From contig NW_022985555.1 of the NCBI RefSeq assembly GCF_010093815.1, forward strand, positions 1,052,186 to 1,116,185: DNA of 64,000 nucleotides, given 5' to 3'. The position numbers and the translations under genes are program-made. Every line of letters begins with the position of its first letter. Positions within the stretch are counted from its first letter, which is position 1. Below the pieces are notes generated by a model, which was given only the letters and a program-made list of their open reading frames with translations, had not been told where the DNA came from and ran no database searches. Origin of the DNA: Pseudovirgaria hyperparasitica (Eukaryota; Ascomycota; Dothideomycetes; Acrospermales; Acrospermaceae). Shown here piece by piece: positions 23,519 to 34,631 of this stretch.

Positions 23519-26047
23519 TCACAATTCAACTTCCTCCTCGCAATGATTATTTCCCGCAGACACCAGTCCTTCGAAATCGAACCACGTCAGTTCATCATAT
23601 TCCATGGCAAGATCATGTGCAAGTTTTCGAGTCACGTAGTTTGGCGACAGAGCGCTCATGCTTGTGTTCAACTGGGTATTGATACGTGATGGCAGTGAGC
23701 CCGAAGGCGGATTCGTGCTCACTGTAGACGGTATTGACGGTAATGAAGCTTTTTTGGAAACATTCGCCTGCGAGAGTCTGCCATTGTTGCGAGCTTTTGA
23801 TGATGTTATTAGTTTTGATGTGCTCGGAGAGCAATTCGGGCCTGAATCAGTTTCGAATATTGCGGCAGGTGCTGCTCTGCTGAAAGGTGAAGATGATACT
23901 AAAAGGGTTGGCGATTCTTTCTCTTGAGACTCTGTCCTATCCCGAAATGACCGTTGCGGTATTTGCGGTTCTAGGAAGGATGGAGAGAGATGAGCCTGGG
24001 TATCAGCACCTGTAGTCGCAGCGATGGAAATGTCCGTGTCCAGACTTTCGGTCTGCAGGTCGTGGAAGATAATCTGTTGCAAGGTGTCATACGAGTGCTC
24101 GTATGGCGGGTCTCTTTCGAATGAGACCAAATCATCGTCGCCCATATTGTCGAGTTGCATCTGTGTGTCACAGGTGGCATATTGCGTGAAATCATACGAA
24201 GGCTCCTCATCATTGCTGCGTAGTGATCCATCATACATCCCGCTTCTTCTGCCTTTTTTAGGTGAAGCAGTACTTTCCTGTGTACTACTGTGTCCGTTGA
24301 CGCTAGATTGAGGTCGATCTTCGCCTTGCGTCTCATCCAGCCGCCGTTTCGTCGATCGAAATCGTTGCATTTCTTGATATCTATCTAGCATCAACTTATC
24401 GTGTTCAAACAAATCTGCAGAGCAAAGATGCCCAAAAAGTGCACGCATGGTCTGAGAAGGATCCCAGGACATCACGTCGATGGTACAAGGGTACACATCT
24501 TTGGGATGAAAAGCTTTCACAAGATCGCAGAGCTCTGTATAGGATGAATGGCGGGAGTAGGGAAATCTGATCGTTGCAGGGAGAGTTGATGAGCCAGCTA
24601 CGCCCGATTGAGGATATTGAAAGTCGGCACTACCATCCCTTCCAGATCCATTGTTGCCTAGAGCGTTGACGAAAGCCTCCAATGGGATGTCAGCTGAATC
24701 TTCGAAGGCGGCTTTGAGTTCATGAAGCGGTATAGATTTATGACCATCTGCTCTCGTTATAGCTGAAAGAACACGCAGCGTTGATTGAAGAAGCTTAGGA
24801 TTACTATCTTGCAAAGTCTGTTGGGCGAACCGAATAAGCTGCTCAAGTGCCTGGGTGTCGTCGATAATCAAGTCGTTTGTCTGGTCCAAATCACCCTGGC
24901 CTCCACCAGCACCGATTTCAGGCACTGGACTACCGCTCTTGGTCCTCGTGACTATGGGTATGATGGTTACAACCCGTTGAGCCTCGTCTTTATCAAAGAT
25001 AGGGCAAGATGAGCCTCGCTCGCAGCTGTGCACCTGGACGACCGGGTCGGAAGTCACGAAACCCTGGGGCTTGTGGTTACCGAGCTCAAAGCCGCAAAAT
25101 TGAGCAGCATCTAAGCAGGGAGGTGCAGTACCCGTTCTAGCTAGCGATCGATATAAGCTCAACCTATACCTATCGAGGTGTATGCGCGAGTTCAAGAAAG
25201 CCGCCAAAGCTGTCCATACGTCCTCGTAGCCAAAGGTCCAAGCGTGGAAATAAAAAATGGTGTCAGGAGGATAGCGTTCGACTTGCTCTAACATCTCTCG
25301 AATGCCTTCAGCCTTCGAGGGGAACTCACGATATATGTTTGAGTTCATGGCAAACGTTGTATCTAGATAGATGCGATCCAGTCGTCGCTTACCCAAGGTA
25401 TAAGGTATTACGACCGGATTTCGGATCAGCGAGTTCACCCACCATGTCTCGGACCTGATGTCGCCAGTATATAGGATTGCACGGTTATTTCCTTCAATCA
25501 GGAACATTACAGCGCCGATGCAATGATTAGCATCCAGGAGTGTTACACGGATGCTATGGCCAAGACATAGCTCGATCTGTGTTGGTGTATTTAAAGGAAT
25601 CGACTTCAACAACCCTTTGAGATGCTTATATGTCTGGACGCGCGATTCGAGGATTTTCTTGTTGAAGTTCATACGAGGTTGATAACGCTCGAGTCGAAGA
25701 AGGATCTACCTACATCAGGAACACGTACTACGCGGAAATGTGAAGGCCAGAGGGCGAAGCAATAGTTTTCATTTAATTCATGCTCTTGCAGTTGCTTTCA
25801 GGACTGCAACTCACCTCTTTAGTCGCAGGTGAGCAGTACACGAACGGAGATCTGAGAGACTCCAGTCCACGCAAGTGGTCAGAGTGGACATGAGAGAGGA
25901 AGCATGCAAGCGGACTAGGGTGGTTGACCTTCTTCCTAAAGTCGTCAATGCGAATTTCGGGAAATTCTGCGATCCGGTCAGCTGCAACTAGATCAACAGC
26001 AACGTGACACCGTACGAACCGGACACGATGCCATCAAATGTAGACAT
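23519..26047 (-). CDS. Artemis/SNM1-type DNA repair nuclease (metallo-beta-lactamase, beta-CASP)
   Basis: Exons 26047-26020, 25966-25815 and 25705-23519 give 788 aa. The first exon carries only nine complete codons (MSTFDGIVS). The metallo-beta-lactamase fold follows: motif 2 HVHSDH at 35-40, LDANHCIGAVMFL (motif 3), LYTGDIR (motif 4 Asp), then the beta-CASP part with LDRIYLDTTF and YFHAWTFGYEDVW. The sequence FHPKDVYPCTIDVMSWDPSQ near residue 400, with FGHLCS, matches the end of the DRMBL region of SNM1/Pso2/Artemis proteins. The remaining 350 residues are polar, serine/threonine-rich and look disordered. The family opens DNA hairpins or trims ends in non-homologous end joining and crosslink repair in the nucleus. 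Artemis (SNM1C) is favoured over Pso2 because the lactamase fold begins at the very N-terminus with no zinc finger before it. Confidence 0.88.
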
Positions 26048-28184
26048 GATATTTAGGGCTGCTGGCCAGCTGCCAGCCTGCGGCCGTGTCGTTGAATGGA
26101 AGTTGAAGGCTCACATGGCAGTGGCACGCGATTGATTGACGCGACGCCCTCGGGAAGAACTCCGGGTAACGCGAGATCACGTGAATCTAATCTTGCCACT
26201 TTATGAGTGCGATCTGACCTTGTAACAATCATTTTGTTTATCTCACTCTCTCTTTATCACGACTCTCGGCGTCATTTCGCCCATTATACAAAGCCTGCAT
26301 CATAGCTTGATGTAATAAATCATGCTGGAGACCGAATTCATCTCTACGCAGCGCCTATACATGTGCTGAGGTACGTGATATGGATAAGCTGTGAGACCTT
26401 GCGTCGCCATAATGAACATGTCTGAGGCAGGTCGATGTCGCATGTTATAGACGCTATTGATAACCCAACAGACAAAACAGAGGCCAATGGTTCTTATGAT
26501 CCAGGCGGGTCGTCACGCAGAGTGGGGGCCTGAGGACAGACCATCAAGGCCGCGACATGCCTATTACTTACCTTCGGCTTCGGGCATGTGGCACGCTGGC
26601 TGACCGGAAGGAAAATTATTGCGACTTGCGAGTGGCAACCTGACTTTTCTCCTGCATTCGTTCGTTCGGGCGCTCAAACGTGTCAAAGACGAACAAGACG
26701 TCTGCCATCAGTCTCCACTGTCACGAACAGGCATGATGCCGTCGGGTACCTAGTACATGTCTCAGAGTCACCAGCCTCGTTCAGCTTTCTGGCAATTTTG
26801 CAGGTCAGATGGCAAATGGCTGCCACAAGCTTGAATGGAGATGGGTGTTCTCCACCACACAGTCCACGATACCTTTGAATCACGTCGAGAGGCGGACCTG
26901 GTCATTCCACCAGGAGGCGGCATGATATGGATTGCAGCAGTGTCCGGCGCTGATAATTCGCCGACGATAGGCGCACATCAGAGAGTGCGACACTGCACAC
27001 GATGCACGAGCAGACGGGCCAGTTGGGTTGGTTGAAGGAGTCAAGGTAAGTCAAAGCATATCATCTTGCTGACGAGGCGAGATAGGTAGGATGTAGTTTG
27101 TGGAGGGAGTGGGTGTGGACGAGTGAGTTGTCTTTCGGCTTGTCCGCTTAGGTCTCGGTCTTCCTGGCTGGGGCGCTGGTAGCCAATCTCCTGGTCGCGG
27201 CCGGCCGATGCTGATGATGCCCTGGCAGACGCGGCAGGTGTACTGCATACGAGAAGCCTGACAGCGACAACATCAGCGGCGAAAGAGGAATAGCAAGATG
27301 CAGCAGGAGGACTAAGGGGCGCCAACAGGACGTGGAATGTTTGGCGGTGAGGACAACTTGATAAGAGGTGAGCAAGTGAGCAAGTGAGTAAGTGTGTGAT
27401 GTGCTTGCTGCATGCCACAATGCACAACAAGGTCGTCGACAATCTATCAATTGGTAGCTAGCGTCAGGGTTCCCGGCCTGCTTTAGCCTTGGAGGGCGCC
27501 AACTAGGGCCATCCATGCCTGCTTTCCACCCATAACAAGCCAAATTCCCGTCTTTCGAACGTTATTGTCCTTTATTACAACAACCACAGCTGCGACTACT
27601 TCGTCCATCCACTTCTTCCTCTCTGTCTTCTGCTGCTCGTCCTGCGAATGCTTTCCTCTACCTGAATGTTCGATGTCGATATCCCGTACGTCTGTCCACT
27701 GATCATCACACGTCAACTCGCCAATCTGCCGTTCTCGACCGGGTCGTTAAGTAACTAATTGTCCACTTGACGGGCAGCCCTACACCCCAACCAGCGTAGG
27801 ATAGCGAGCAGCGTACCTGGCTTGGAAACTCGCCTCGACACTGACACGCTGGTCTCACATTCTCACGCTTCACTTCCTGCTACTGCTTTTGACTCAATCA
27901 ACACCGTTCTTTCTCGCCATCGCCTCTTCGCTCTCTCCTGTAATTCTACCTTAATCACAAGTCGGGTCTCGTCTACTCAATACGCCGCATCGTGACTTCC
28001 CGCAGTCTCTTACCGGTCTCACTCTACGAAGCTTAACCCGTCGGGACCTCCTCATTCGAAAACCCTTGGCCGGGCCAATCCTTTCGCTTCCGCCTTCACT
28101 CCACCAGTCGACGCCTCTGATAACTCCAGTCCTCCTAGATTGTCCGCAGTCCTTCAACTCTGTATATCGATTGATAATTTCGCC
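26048..28184. other. Spacer upstream of nuclease and of the conserved protein
   Basis: No gene recognised. A short degenerate octamer repeat (agcaagtg, three copies) lies near 27368-27393. The part from about 27720 to 28184 is strongly pyrimidine-rich on the plus strand (CTCGCC, TCTCTCC, CTTCCTGC) and is probably the promoter and long 5' leader of the gene at 28185. Head-to-head arrangement with the nuclease means both promoters are here. Confidence 0.45.
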
Positions 28185-28943
28185 ATGCATCGAACGCAAC
28201 CCCTTGCCGCTCTTGTCTATCAACATATCTTTCCAGTTCGTCGCCCCGATGACCCCGCAAACTTTTCCATGCACCTCAGTAAAAACCTTGTCGGTGAAGT
28301 TCGAATCGAGACTGCGACCTTCTACGGTTCGCTCGATTCTGTTGAAGCGCGATATCCTGGTCTAAATTACTCACATCCACCTCATCGCAAACGACTCGGT
28401 CGATTTCCTCATCATGCTCGCCTGTTCCAGGCTTTTGATGAACTTGGTCTGACACCATCAGAAATTGCAGGATTCTGTCGATGGGAAGGTACATTATGGG
28501 CGAGGGAGCGTTACGAGCGCGATGAAGGAATCAAGGTTATGGACACAACAGCACAAGAGATTGGACCATGGGTAGATAACCGTAACAAGCGGTCGCAAAA
28601 GAGCGGAATCAATGTCAAGACAGATATCGAGGTCGAGATCATGCCCGCTCAAACGGCGGAGGTTGCAGAGGACGAGACGATGGAGGACAACGATGACGAA
28701 CACAATGAGGTAATGAGTGAAGCTGAAGACGAAACTGCGGACGATGTATTCCCTCAGGACGTGCATCGTGGGACCCGCTCTGCGCAGATCGACGCAGAAC
28801 ATGCAGAATGGGAGCAGTACATGAAGGACCAGCAAGAAAGGGAACGCCGCGAATTAGCTGGAGAAATTGTGCGAGCTCGTCAAACTGGTGATATCGTCTT
28901 CCAGCAGAGATTTGTTGCCAGGGGACCCCCAACCGCGTCATGA
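28185..28943 (+). CDS. Conserved fungal protein of unknown function (252 aa)
   Basis: A single exon from ATG at 28185; the frame extends upstream, but no earlier ATG exists. The N-terminal half has a compact, conserved-looking region (RTQPLAALVYQHIF, then HRKRLGRFPHHARLFQAFDE, LGLTPSEIAGFCRWEGTLWA, RERYERDEGI) that I recall from hypothetical proteins of other Pezizomycotina. The middle is very acidic (repeated E, D and M residues between about 165 and 205). The C-terminus is a charged helix likely to form a coiled coil (EHAEWEQYMKDQQERERREL). No signal peptide, membrane segment or catalytic motif is visible. The acidic stretch would suit a nuclear or nucleolar factor, but this is a guess. Confidence 0.75.
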   Translation: MHRTQPLAALVYQHIFPVRRPDDPANFSMHLSKNLVGEVRIETATFYGSLDSVEARYPGLNYSHPPHRKRLGRFPHHARLFQAFDELGLTPSEIAGFCRWEGTLWARERYERDEGIKVMDTTAQEIGPWVDNRNKRSQKSGINVKTDIEVEIMPAQTAEVAEDETMEDNDDEHNEVMSEAEDETADDVFPQDVHRGTRSAQIDAEHAEWEQYMKDQQERERRELAGEIVRARQTGDIVFQQRFVARGPPTAS

Positions 28944-29541
28944 TTTTCCTACGGCAACGTTCTCCTTTCCGTCTACATACCCGTCGTTCGAGGCTTAGCC
29001 GTTCAAATGGCTGTCAAGTGTGGGAAAAGCGTGAAAAGCTTATGTCTTCCAGGAACAGCTCCTCCTGTGGCGTTTTTTTGGGAGCGATGGGGTCGCATAG
29101 CGTTGATGTCTGAGTGCTCACTCGCACTCTGTAAAATCTATTTGATTCAACGAGGGAGCAATAATTGTTAGATGAAGCTGCGTCATTGCGTTCTGTACAT
29201 AATTGGCTGACTGACGGCGCAAATAGACCAAAGATTCAATTCTAGTTTAGCTTCTGTTCATGCAGCCCGTACATTCTATATAAACATGATACATATATCG
29301 TGCTGAATTATTTGCTGCATGAATATAGAGGTGTGGTGAGTAGCAAACTTACCTGCGCGGCAAGCGCTGTCAGAGGTGATACTTCTAGGAATGTGAAACC
29401 AGTAACTGCGATGTTGCTATTACTTCTTCACTTTGAGAAGTTCTTCTCCTACGTATATGACTCAATCCTTTGTTTGTTGTTCTGGTACGCTATTGAGTTT
29501 ACATTGTGAACAGCTGCACGCAGTGTTGTGGACTAGCCACC
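28944..29541. other. Spacer, terminator and CSN7 promoter
   Basis: About 600 bp without a recognised gene. AT-rich around 29160-29330. The CSN7 start has a good context (gccaccATGcc). Confidence 0.5.
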
Positions 29542-30666
29542 ATGCCGAGCCCCTCAGCTAGGCGGCCGTCCCTCATCAAGACGCCCGCCGATGACCCGCT
29601 GTTGAAGCTCTACATTCCACCTTCACCCACAAATATTTCAGCACCTGAATCTCTCAAACGTCTGGCCGATATCCTCGAAGGCTTCCACATATTCAAAATC
29701 GTGCCAGAAACCAAAGCCATCAGCGAGGACGAAATAAAATCTCTCAAACAAGCCGCTTGTCCATTACAGCGTGGATCCTTCTTGAACAAGTCAGGGAAAT
29801 CATACACAATGGAGCAATCGAAAGCTTTGAATGCCTTGGAGCCGTTCCTTGCGCTCAGCAAAGCTGCAAATTCACCGCGGGCGGCGGCGGATGTGGTCAT
29901 GCAGGCCACAGGTGCTAAAGATACTTATGTGTTTGCGGAGCTATTGCAGATGCCGAATATTTTGAAGCTGGGTGATAGCGAGCTGAAGTCACATCTAAAA
30001 CTGCTGCAAATATTTGCTTGGGGTAGCTGGTCAGATTATGTCGGTAAGTACTCGCGCTTAGACGTCAAACATTGAAGTAGTCCATGTGAGCGTCCCTGAC
30101 TGAATGCTCACTTAACTCCAGCGAACCAAGATACGCTTCCAAAGCTATCCGAAGCCCAGACGAAAAAGCTGAAGCTTCTCTCCCTCATATCACTATCCAC
30201 ATCACACGAATCTCTCAAATATCCTGCCCTCCAGGCATCGCTCGACCTCCCTTCACAGCGTGCTCTCGAATCACATATCACAGACGCCATATACGCCGGC
30301 CTGGTTACAGGCACTATGGATCCCCTTCACCAACTCGTACACATAACTTCGGTTGCTCCACTTCGTGATCTCGCACCCGGTAGCGTTCCACAGCTCCAGA
30401 AGTCTCTTGCGGCATGGAGTACACGATGTGAGGATGCGCTGAAAGAACTAGATATTCAGGCTGCTCATATCAGGAGCCAAGCAAAGATCCGAGAGGACAG
30501 GAGAAGGCAACGAGAGGCACAAGTTAAGGCCGCTATGGAAAAGGACGACAAGAAGGGTGCAGAGGACGATGTGATGGACTTGGATGATGATGGAACTGGA
30601 AAGAAAGGGCACCGAAGTGGAAAAGGCATCATGGGTGGCATGGGAAGATTGGGTGGCAAACGCTGA
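29542..30666 (+). CDS. csn7: COP9 signalosome subunit 7 (PCI domain)
   Basis: Exons 29542-30043 and 30122-30666 (intron 78 bp) give 348 aa. The N-terminal part has helical repeats (TKDTYVFAELLQMPNI-type sequence, here GAKDTYVFAELLQMPNILKL), followed by the winged-helix half of the PCI domain (KKLKLLSLISLSTSHESLKY, LDLPSQRALESHITDAIYAG, LVTGTMDPLHQLVHITSVAP). This order is diagnostic for CSN7. A C-terminal coiled coil (IREDRRRQREAQVKAAMEKD) and an acidic/glycine-rich tail follow. CSN7 is a scaffold subunit of the complex that removes Nedd8 from cullins. In filamentous fungi the complex controls development and secondary metabolism. The start at 29542 is chosen over the upstream GTG in the same frame because it is the first ATG. 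Confidence 0.9.
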
Positions 30667-31113
30667 AGTATAAGGAGTGAAACTGGAAATACCCTAAACC
30701 GGGAAGGCCAAGGTCTCTCACCCTGCAACAACTGAGTGCATGCCTTGAGCGATCATTCACAAGAAGCATGAACTACATATGCCATAATGTAAGGTAATGA
30801 AAAGACCTGAAAGACCCATTGGGAAGAGCGAGTAACGTTATATGTGTCTGGCTAGACAACATGACTCGCACAACCTCCGCCGTTGCATTAGATGCATCTG
30901 ATAGTCACGTTCGCAAGCTACTCTTGGGGTCTCGATATTGTACTACATATACGCAGCAATATACGAAAGCCAGCCGACTAACGAAGCCACAATGACCGTT
31001 CATCACTGTACCGCCTCATTGTACCCTCCAGGCAAGCTGGTCATTCGCATACACTTATAGAGGCTACGACGAGCTCAAGTGTGGCAGCTAGTCCGGCAGG
31101 TGACAGCGAACCT
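30667..31113. other. Spacer between CSN7 and transposon insertion
   Basis: Includes the CSN7 3' end. Nothing coding recognised up to the 9-bp target-site duplication at 31114. Confidence 0.5.
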
Positions 31114-31122
31114 ATTCTTAAC
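31114..31122 (+). repeat. Left target-site duplication (9 bp)
   Basis: ATTCTTAAC directly abuts the left inverted repeat; an identical copy abuts the right one at 31760-31768. A perfect 9-bp duplication fits Mutator-like transposases. Confidence 0.75.
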
Positions 31123-31150
31123 GAGGGTTTCTCAAGCGTCCAGCTGTATT
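31123..31150 (+). repeat. Left terminal inverted repeat
   Basis: Starts GAGGGTTTCTCAAGCGTCCA; it differs from the right end at position 10 (T against G) and by one extra C after CCAG. Confidence 0.75.
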
Positions 31151-31277
31151 ATATGTACTATACGAGTCGGCTATTATACCATATATCTAAGCCGTCTTAC
31201 TAAGTAATACAGAACAAACTTAAAGCACGTGTATATCCGTCGCCCGTGAGGTCAAAATCAGTCAAAATCAATCAAAA

Positions 31278-31569
31278 ACACGTGTAATCAGTGTTGTTTT
31301 GAAGCCTGCGAGGTCAAAATCAGTCAAAATCAGTCAAAAAACACGTGTAATCAGTGTTGTTTTAAAGCCTGCGAGGTCAAAATCAGTCAAAATCAGTCAA
31401 AAAACACGTGTAATCAGTGTTGTTTTGAAGCCTGCGAGGTCAAAATCAGTCAAAATCAGTTAAAAACACGTGTAATCAGTGTTGTTTTGAAGCCTATAAG
31501 GTCAAAATCAGTCAAAAATACGTGTAATTAGTATTATTTTAAAGCCTATAAGGTCAAAATTAGTTAAAA
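31278..31569. repeat. Tandem array, five full units of 52-63 bp plus partial ends
   Basis: Units start at 31278, 31341, 31404, 31466 and 31518 with lengths 63, 63, 62, 52 and 52. A diverged partial copy precedes (about 31225-31277) and a truncated one follows (31570-31580). Each unit opens with the palindrome ACACGTGT (or a variant) and ends in two or three copies of an 11-bp module (gtcaaaatcag). Loss of one module explains the 63-to-52 change. Later units differ from the first almost only by C-to-T and G-to-A changes, e.g. gcctgcgagg to gcctataagg. The array lies inside the TIR element. Confidence 0.9.
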
Positions 31570-31579
31570 ACACGTATAA

Positions 31580-31644
31580 TAGAGAGAGGGGGAGGGAGGA
31601 AGAGAGGGAGAGAGAGGGAGAGAGAGAGAGAAGAAGAAGAGGCG
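31580..31644 (+). repeat. Purine-rich (GA)n/(GGA)n tract
   Basis: An uninterrupted run of G and A, mostly GA, GGA and GAA words, directly follows the last array unit inside the TIR element. Confidence 0.85.
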
Positions 31645-31732
31645 GATAGAAGGGTAGCGGATATTACTTCGGCTAAACTATTAACTACATGATTACTTAG
31701 TAAGTCTTTGTTTTGAACGTTTAGAACACTAA

Positions 31733-31759
31733 AATACACTGGACGCTTGCGAAACCCTC
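31733..31759 (-). repeat. Right terminal inverted repeat
   Basis: Read on the minus strand it begins GAGGGTTTCGCAAGCGTCCA, pairing with the left end at 31123. Confidence 0.75.
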
Positions 31760-31768
31760 ATTCTTAAC
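31760..31768 (+). repeat. Right target-site duplication (9 bp)
   Basis: ATTCTTAAC, identical to 31114-31122. Confidence 0.75.
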
Positions 31769-33388
31769 TAGTCTACGTCACAAAGCCACTTAGGTAGCGT
31801 GGAACCCTCCGCTCATTTGGCATGTATATAAAACAACCCTTCCGTCCAATCGCTCTGCTTGACTTTCCTCCCCAACTATCGACTTATCATCGATTGTTTG
31901 GCTTCAAGACGGAACCATTCAATGTGTTCTGCCCCTTCCTCGATGACTGTGACTCTCTGCACGTGTTCTTTACGCTCTTTCCTACGTGTAAAAGCAGTAC
32001 GTAAGTAGCCGTGTATGCACAGTATGCGCGAGACAGTGATGATGTATGGGGCCGGGATAGGAAGATGATGATCATTGGAATGGCTTTCGTATATATCTTC
32101 CTGCAACGTTGCTTATTCAATGTGCAAGTGTGCTCTGCTTCAAGCACTCCTCTTGCTCATGGAGTTTACTGTGACGCGAGACAGGACCGCGTACACTTCA
32201 TTTGCACGGCAAATGTGTTGTGGTGGATATTAATATGGGGTGATGCTGATAGTCAGTATCATGAATCAAGACTAAACTTCGTGGAAAGGGTATCTATATC
32301 TGTTTGTACTGAGTCTAGGCGTGCGCTACTATAAGTAGCATACGCGGCAAGTGTGTCTAGTCCGGCTTCCGCGAATCTGCCCGTTCTATATAACATGCCG
32401 TCCATATCCGCGTGTAGTTATGTCTTTTGCTTTCGATATGTCCAGCTTCTATCGATCGCTGCATTACTTTCTTCAATGGCTTTCAGACTCACTGTGCCCT
32501 GTGGTGCGGACAGTGTAGCTTGACTAGTTCTTGGGACAGATTGTGTGTTACAGGGAAAAGTCTATGAGGTATAATGGTGACATGATTCGGTGGAGTGTAA
32601 TGATTAGTATAGGTAGCTGACGGCTATTCTCCTTGTTTGTTGATAAACTACCTACATTTCCTCTTGTGTGTTATGTCGTGAGATATTCAGGGGCTGCGAC
32701 CTGTCTGGTGTCTCACTTGACAACCACATTCTGCCTCAAGTTATCAGTCCTCACAGGGATATATCCAATTATACTTCACTTCTAATGTTGACCCACGACG
32801 TTGCGCTCAGCTTACCCGGCACTTGCATATTGTATATATTTCATACAAGTGCCCTTAGGGAGTCGACGAATCTTAAAGTTCTTTCTTACATGCCTCCACC
32901 GTAACCGAAGCAATGTGTGGCTCTTTTGGGTTACTAGTCGAGGGAAATACCTATGAAGTGACTTGAATTGCTCTTGCCATTTCCTTGACAATGAATGGGC
33001 TCCTGTTAATCGGCTGTTTTGATGATGATGTTCGTTGCTGGGGAATGGTGATGATGGTACAATTCGAGAGCTTCGTCTTTCACAAGAATAGTGTTTTGCT
33101 CTTTAGACTAGTCATTAGAGCAGCCAGGATGAATTGCTCTCTGTGTTATTGCTGAATTAGATTTTGAGTTGCTTTATTGCGGCCCAGCTGTTTCACGATC
33201 TTCACGACTCAAGTTTCCGCATTTTGTACTCCTCTTAGCTTTGGCTTTCCTATTATACGAAGCCTCGACAACTTTGACTATGCGGACTAAGACTTGTGAG
33301 GCGACGTTGAACTAGCGATTGCGCAGTTGAGAGCAAGTCACATTACTTCAGATGCATGAATTCGAATTCAATAGAGTCAATAGGGGTA
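31769..33388. other. Spacer between transposon and GH76 gene
   Basis: About 1.6 kb. No frame with recognisable similarity. Several short T-rich and AT-rich stretches, no further inverted or tandem repeats noticed. The right end is the 3' region of the minus-strand GH76 gene. Confidence 0.45.
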
Positions 33389-34631
33389 CTACAAAATGAG
33401 CGCCGCCACTAATGCGTCTAATGCTGCGCTCTGTGTGCTTGCGTTTACCGGATTCACAATTGGACCGGTCCAAGACACGCTAAACTTGTTCTCGCTGTCT
33501 CGATCACTATTCCACAGACTGTTGGCGGAGCTCTGAATGACTTGAGCGTAGAGATCCTTTGGTCTTGCAGCGTGTAGCAATTGCAGGTTGCGCATGAAGA
33601 TACCCTTGAATTGCGTTCCGTCCGGTGCACAATCTGGCTCACATGGCTCGTGGAGGACATGATTCACATCGGTTAGATTTCTGATTGCGGCCGCGGCGAT
33701 GCTGTCTGCCGAGTCCAGATAGGTGGTGTGCGAGGCTCGATTCAGTTCAACGAGACCACCCAGAATGACACCCTATATCATGTTAGTACTTGTGTGCATA
33801 TTATCTCTGAGCATTATTGACCTGATTGTAACTCCAAACCGGCTGTCCGTTGTCATAGCAGCCATCCCGACCATAGTTTAAACCATCGTTGAATACACCA
33901 TCACTGTTGATCATTCCACTGCGTTGGAGCCAGTCCCATTGTTTCCTTGCCCAATCGACATAGTACTGCTTATCTGCCGCACGATTTGCCAAATGTGCTG
34001 CTGTGTCGAGAAACAGCTCGTTCGATATCGCGTTCACGTAAGTGTAATTCTGATTCCATGGTATGCCACCGTCGCTGCAATTCGTTGGCCACGCTTTGCT
34101 GGTGCTTTGAAAAATACCCTCTGCAGTCGCAAGGTAGTCCGAATTCCCCGAAACATCGTAAGCTGCGATCCATGCTAATGCCCACCACAGATCATCGTCG
34201 TAGTATCCATCTAGCCAGAGACTGGGGTCAACTTGACCTGCTTTTCCCGTACGTGAATCAGGATTCACAATCAGCCAGTTATCGGGGTACAGAGTCTTCA
34301 CTTGTTCATCATGATTGACTTTCTCAACACCAGGAAGTGGATTGACGGCCGGTGCGCGGACGTAAGTGTTACTGAAGACGTCGTTCGCCGTCTGCGCTAC
34401 AGAGGGGTCGAGCATCGCAAAGTCAGCCAGGACTGTCATGCAATTTGCGCCGTTCCACCAGCCGCAGCTGTCCCAGATACCGCTGTCTCTGTTGTACCAA
34501 GTCTGTAAAGCGTCAAGAGCCACACGGGCACGAGTGGAGGCACCATCTTGTGCAAGGATTGGGGATACTATGATAGAAGAAAGTGAAAGTAATGCCAGAT
34601 AACTAGCAGTTAATGATGAGTGTGAAGCCAT
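33389..34631 (-). CDS. Secreted glycoside hydrolase family 76 (endo-alpha-1,6-mannanase)
   Basis: Exons 34631-33822 and 33772-33389 (intron 49 bp) give 397 aa. The ATG at 34631 opens a signal peptide (MASHSSLTASYLALLSLSSI, ending near SPILAQ); the frame continues upstream but the secretion signal fixes the start. The sequences WYNRDSGIWDSCGWWNGANC, LDGYYDDDLWWALAW (adjacent catalytic aspartates of GH76), NAISNELFLDTAAHLA and FNDGLNYGRDGCYDNGQPVW are characteristic of the family. GH76 enzymes cleave alpha-1,6-mannose backbones of fungal mannan. The Dfg5/Dcw1 branch is GPI-anchored and acts in wall assembly. Here no hydrophobic C-terminal GPI signal of the usual kind is visible, as the protein ends ALDALVAALIL, so a soluble secreted form is favoured. 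Confidence 0.9.

Larger units (their letters stand above)
31123..31759. mobile_element. 637-bp non-autonomous TIR transposon (MULE-like MITE)
   Basis: The left end (31123-31150) and the reverse complement of the right end (31759-31733) match over 27-28 bases with one mismatch and one single-base indel. Both begin GAGGGTTTC and continue CAAGCGTCCAG. The flanks are identical 9-bp direct repeats (ATTCTTAAC), as expected for a target-site duplication. Nine bases favours the Mutator-like superfamily over hAT (8 bp) or mariner (TA). No transposase frame exists inside, so the copy is non-autonomous. A further shared subterminal word (cttactaagtaat, 31195-31207; reverse complement at 31692-31704) suggests the inverted repeats once reached further inward. 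The interior is occupied by a tandem array and a purine-rich tract, described separately. The superfamily call is an inference from duplication length. Confidence 0.75.

Noticed and set aside
26588-27550. Several frames of 65-133 codons between nuclease and conserved protein
   Set aside because: They overlap each other in different frames and show no conserved features.
31123-31759. hAT assignment for the TIR element
   Set aside because: An 8-bp duplication would leave the outermost inverted-repeat bases mismatched; the 9-bp reading is perfect on both sides.
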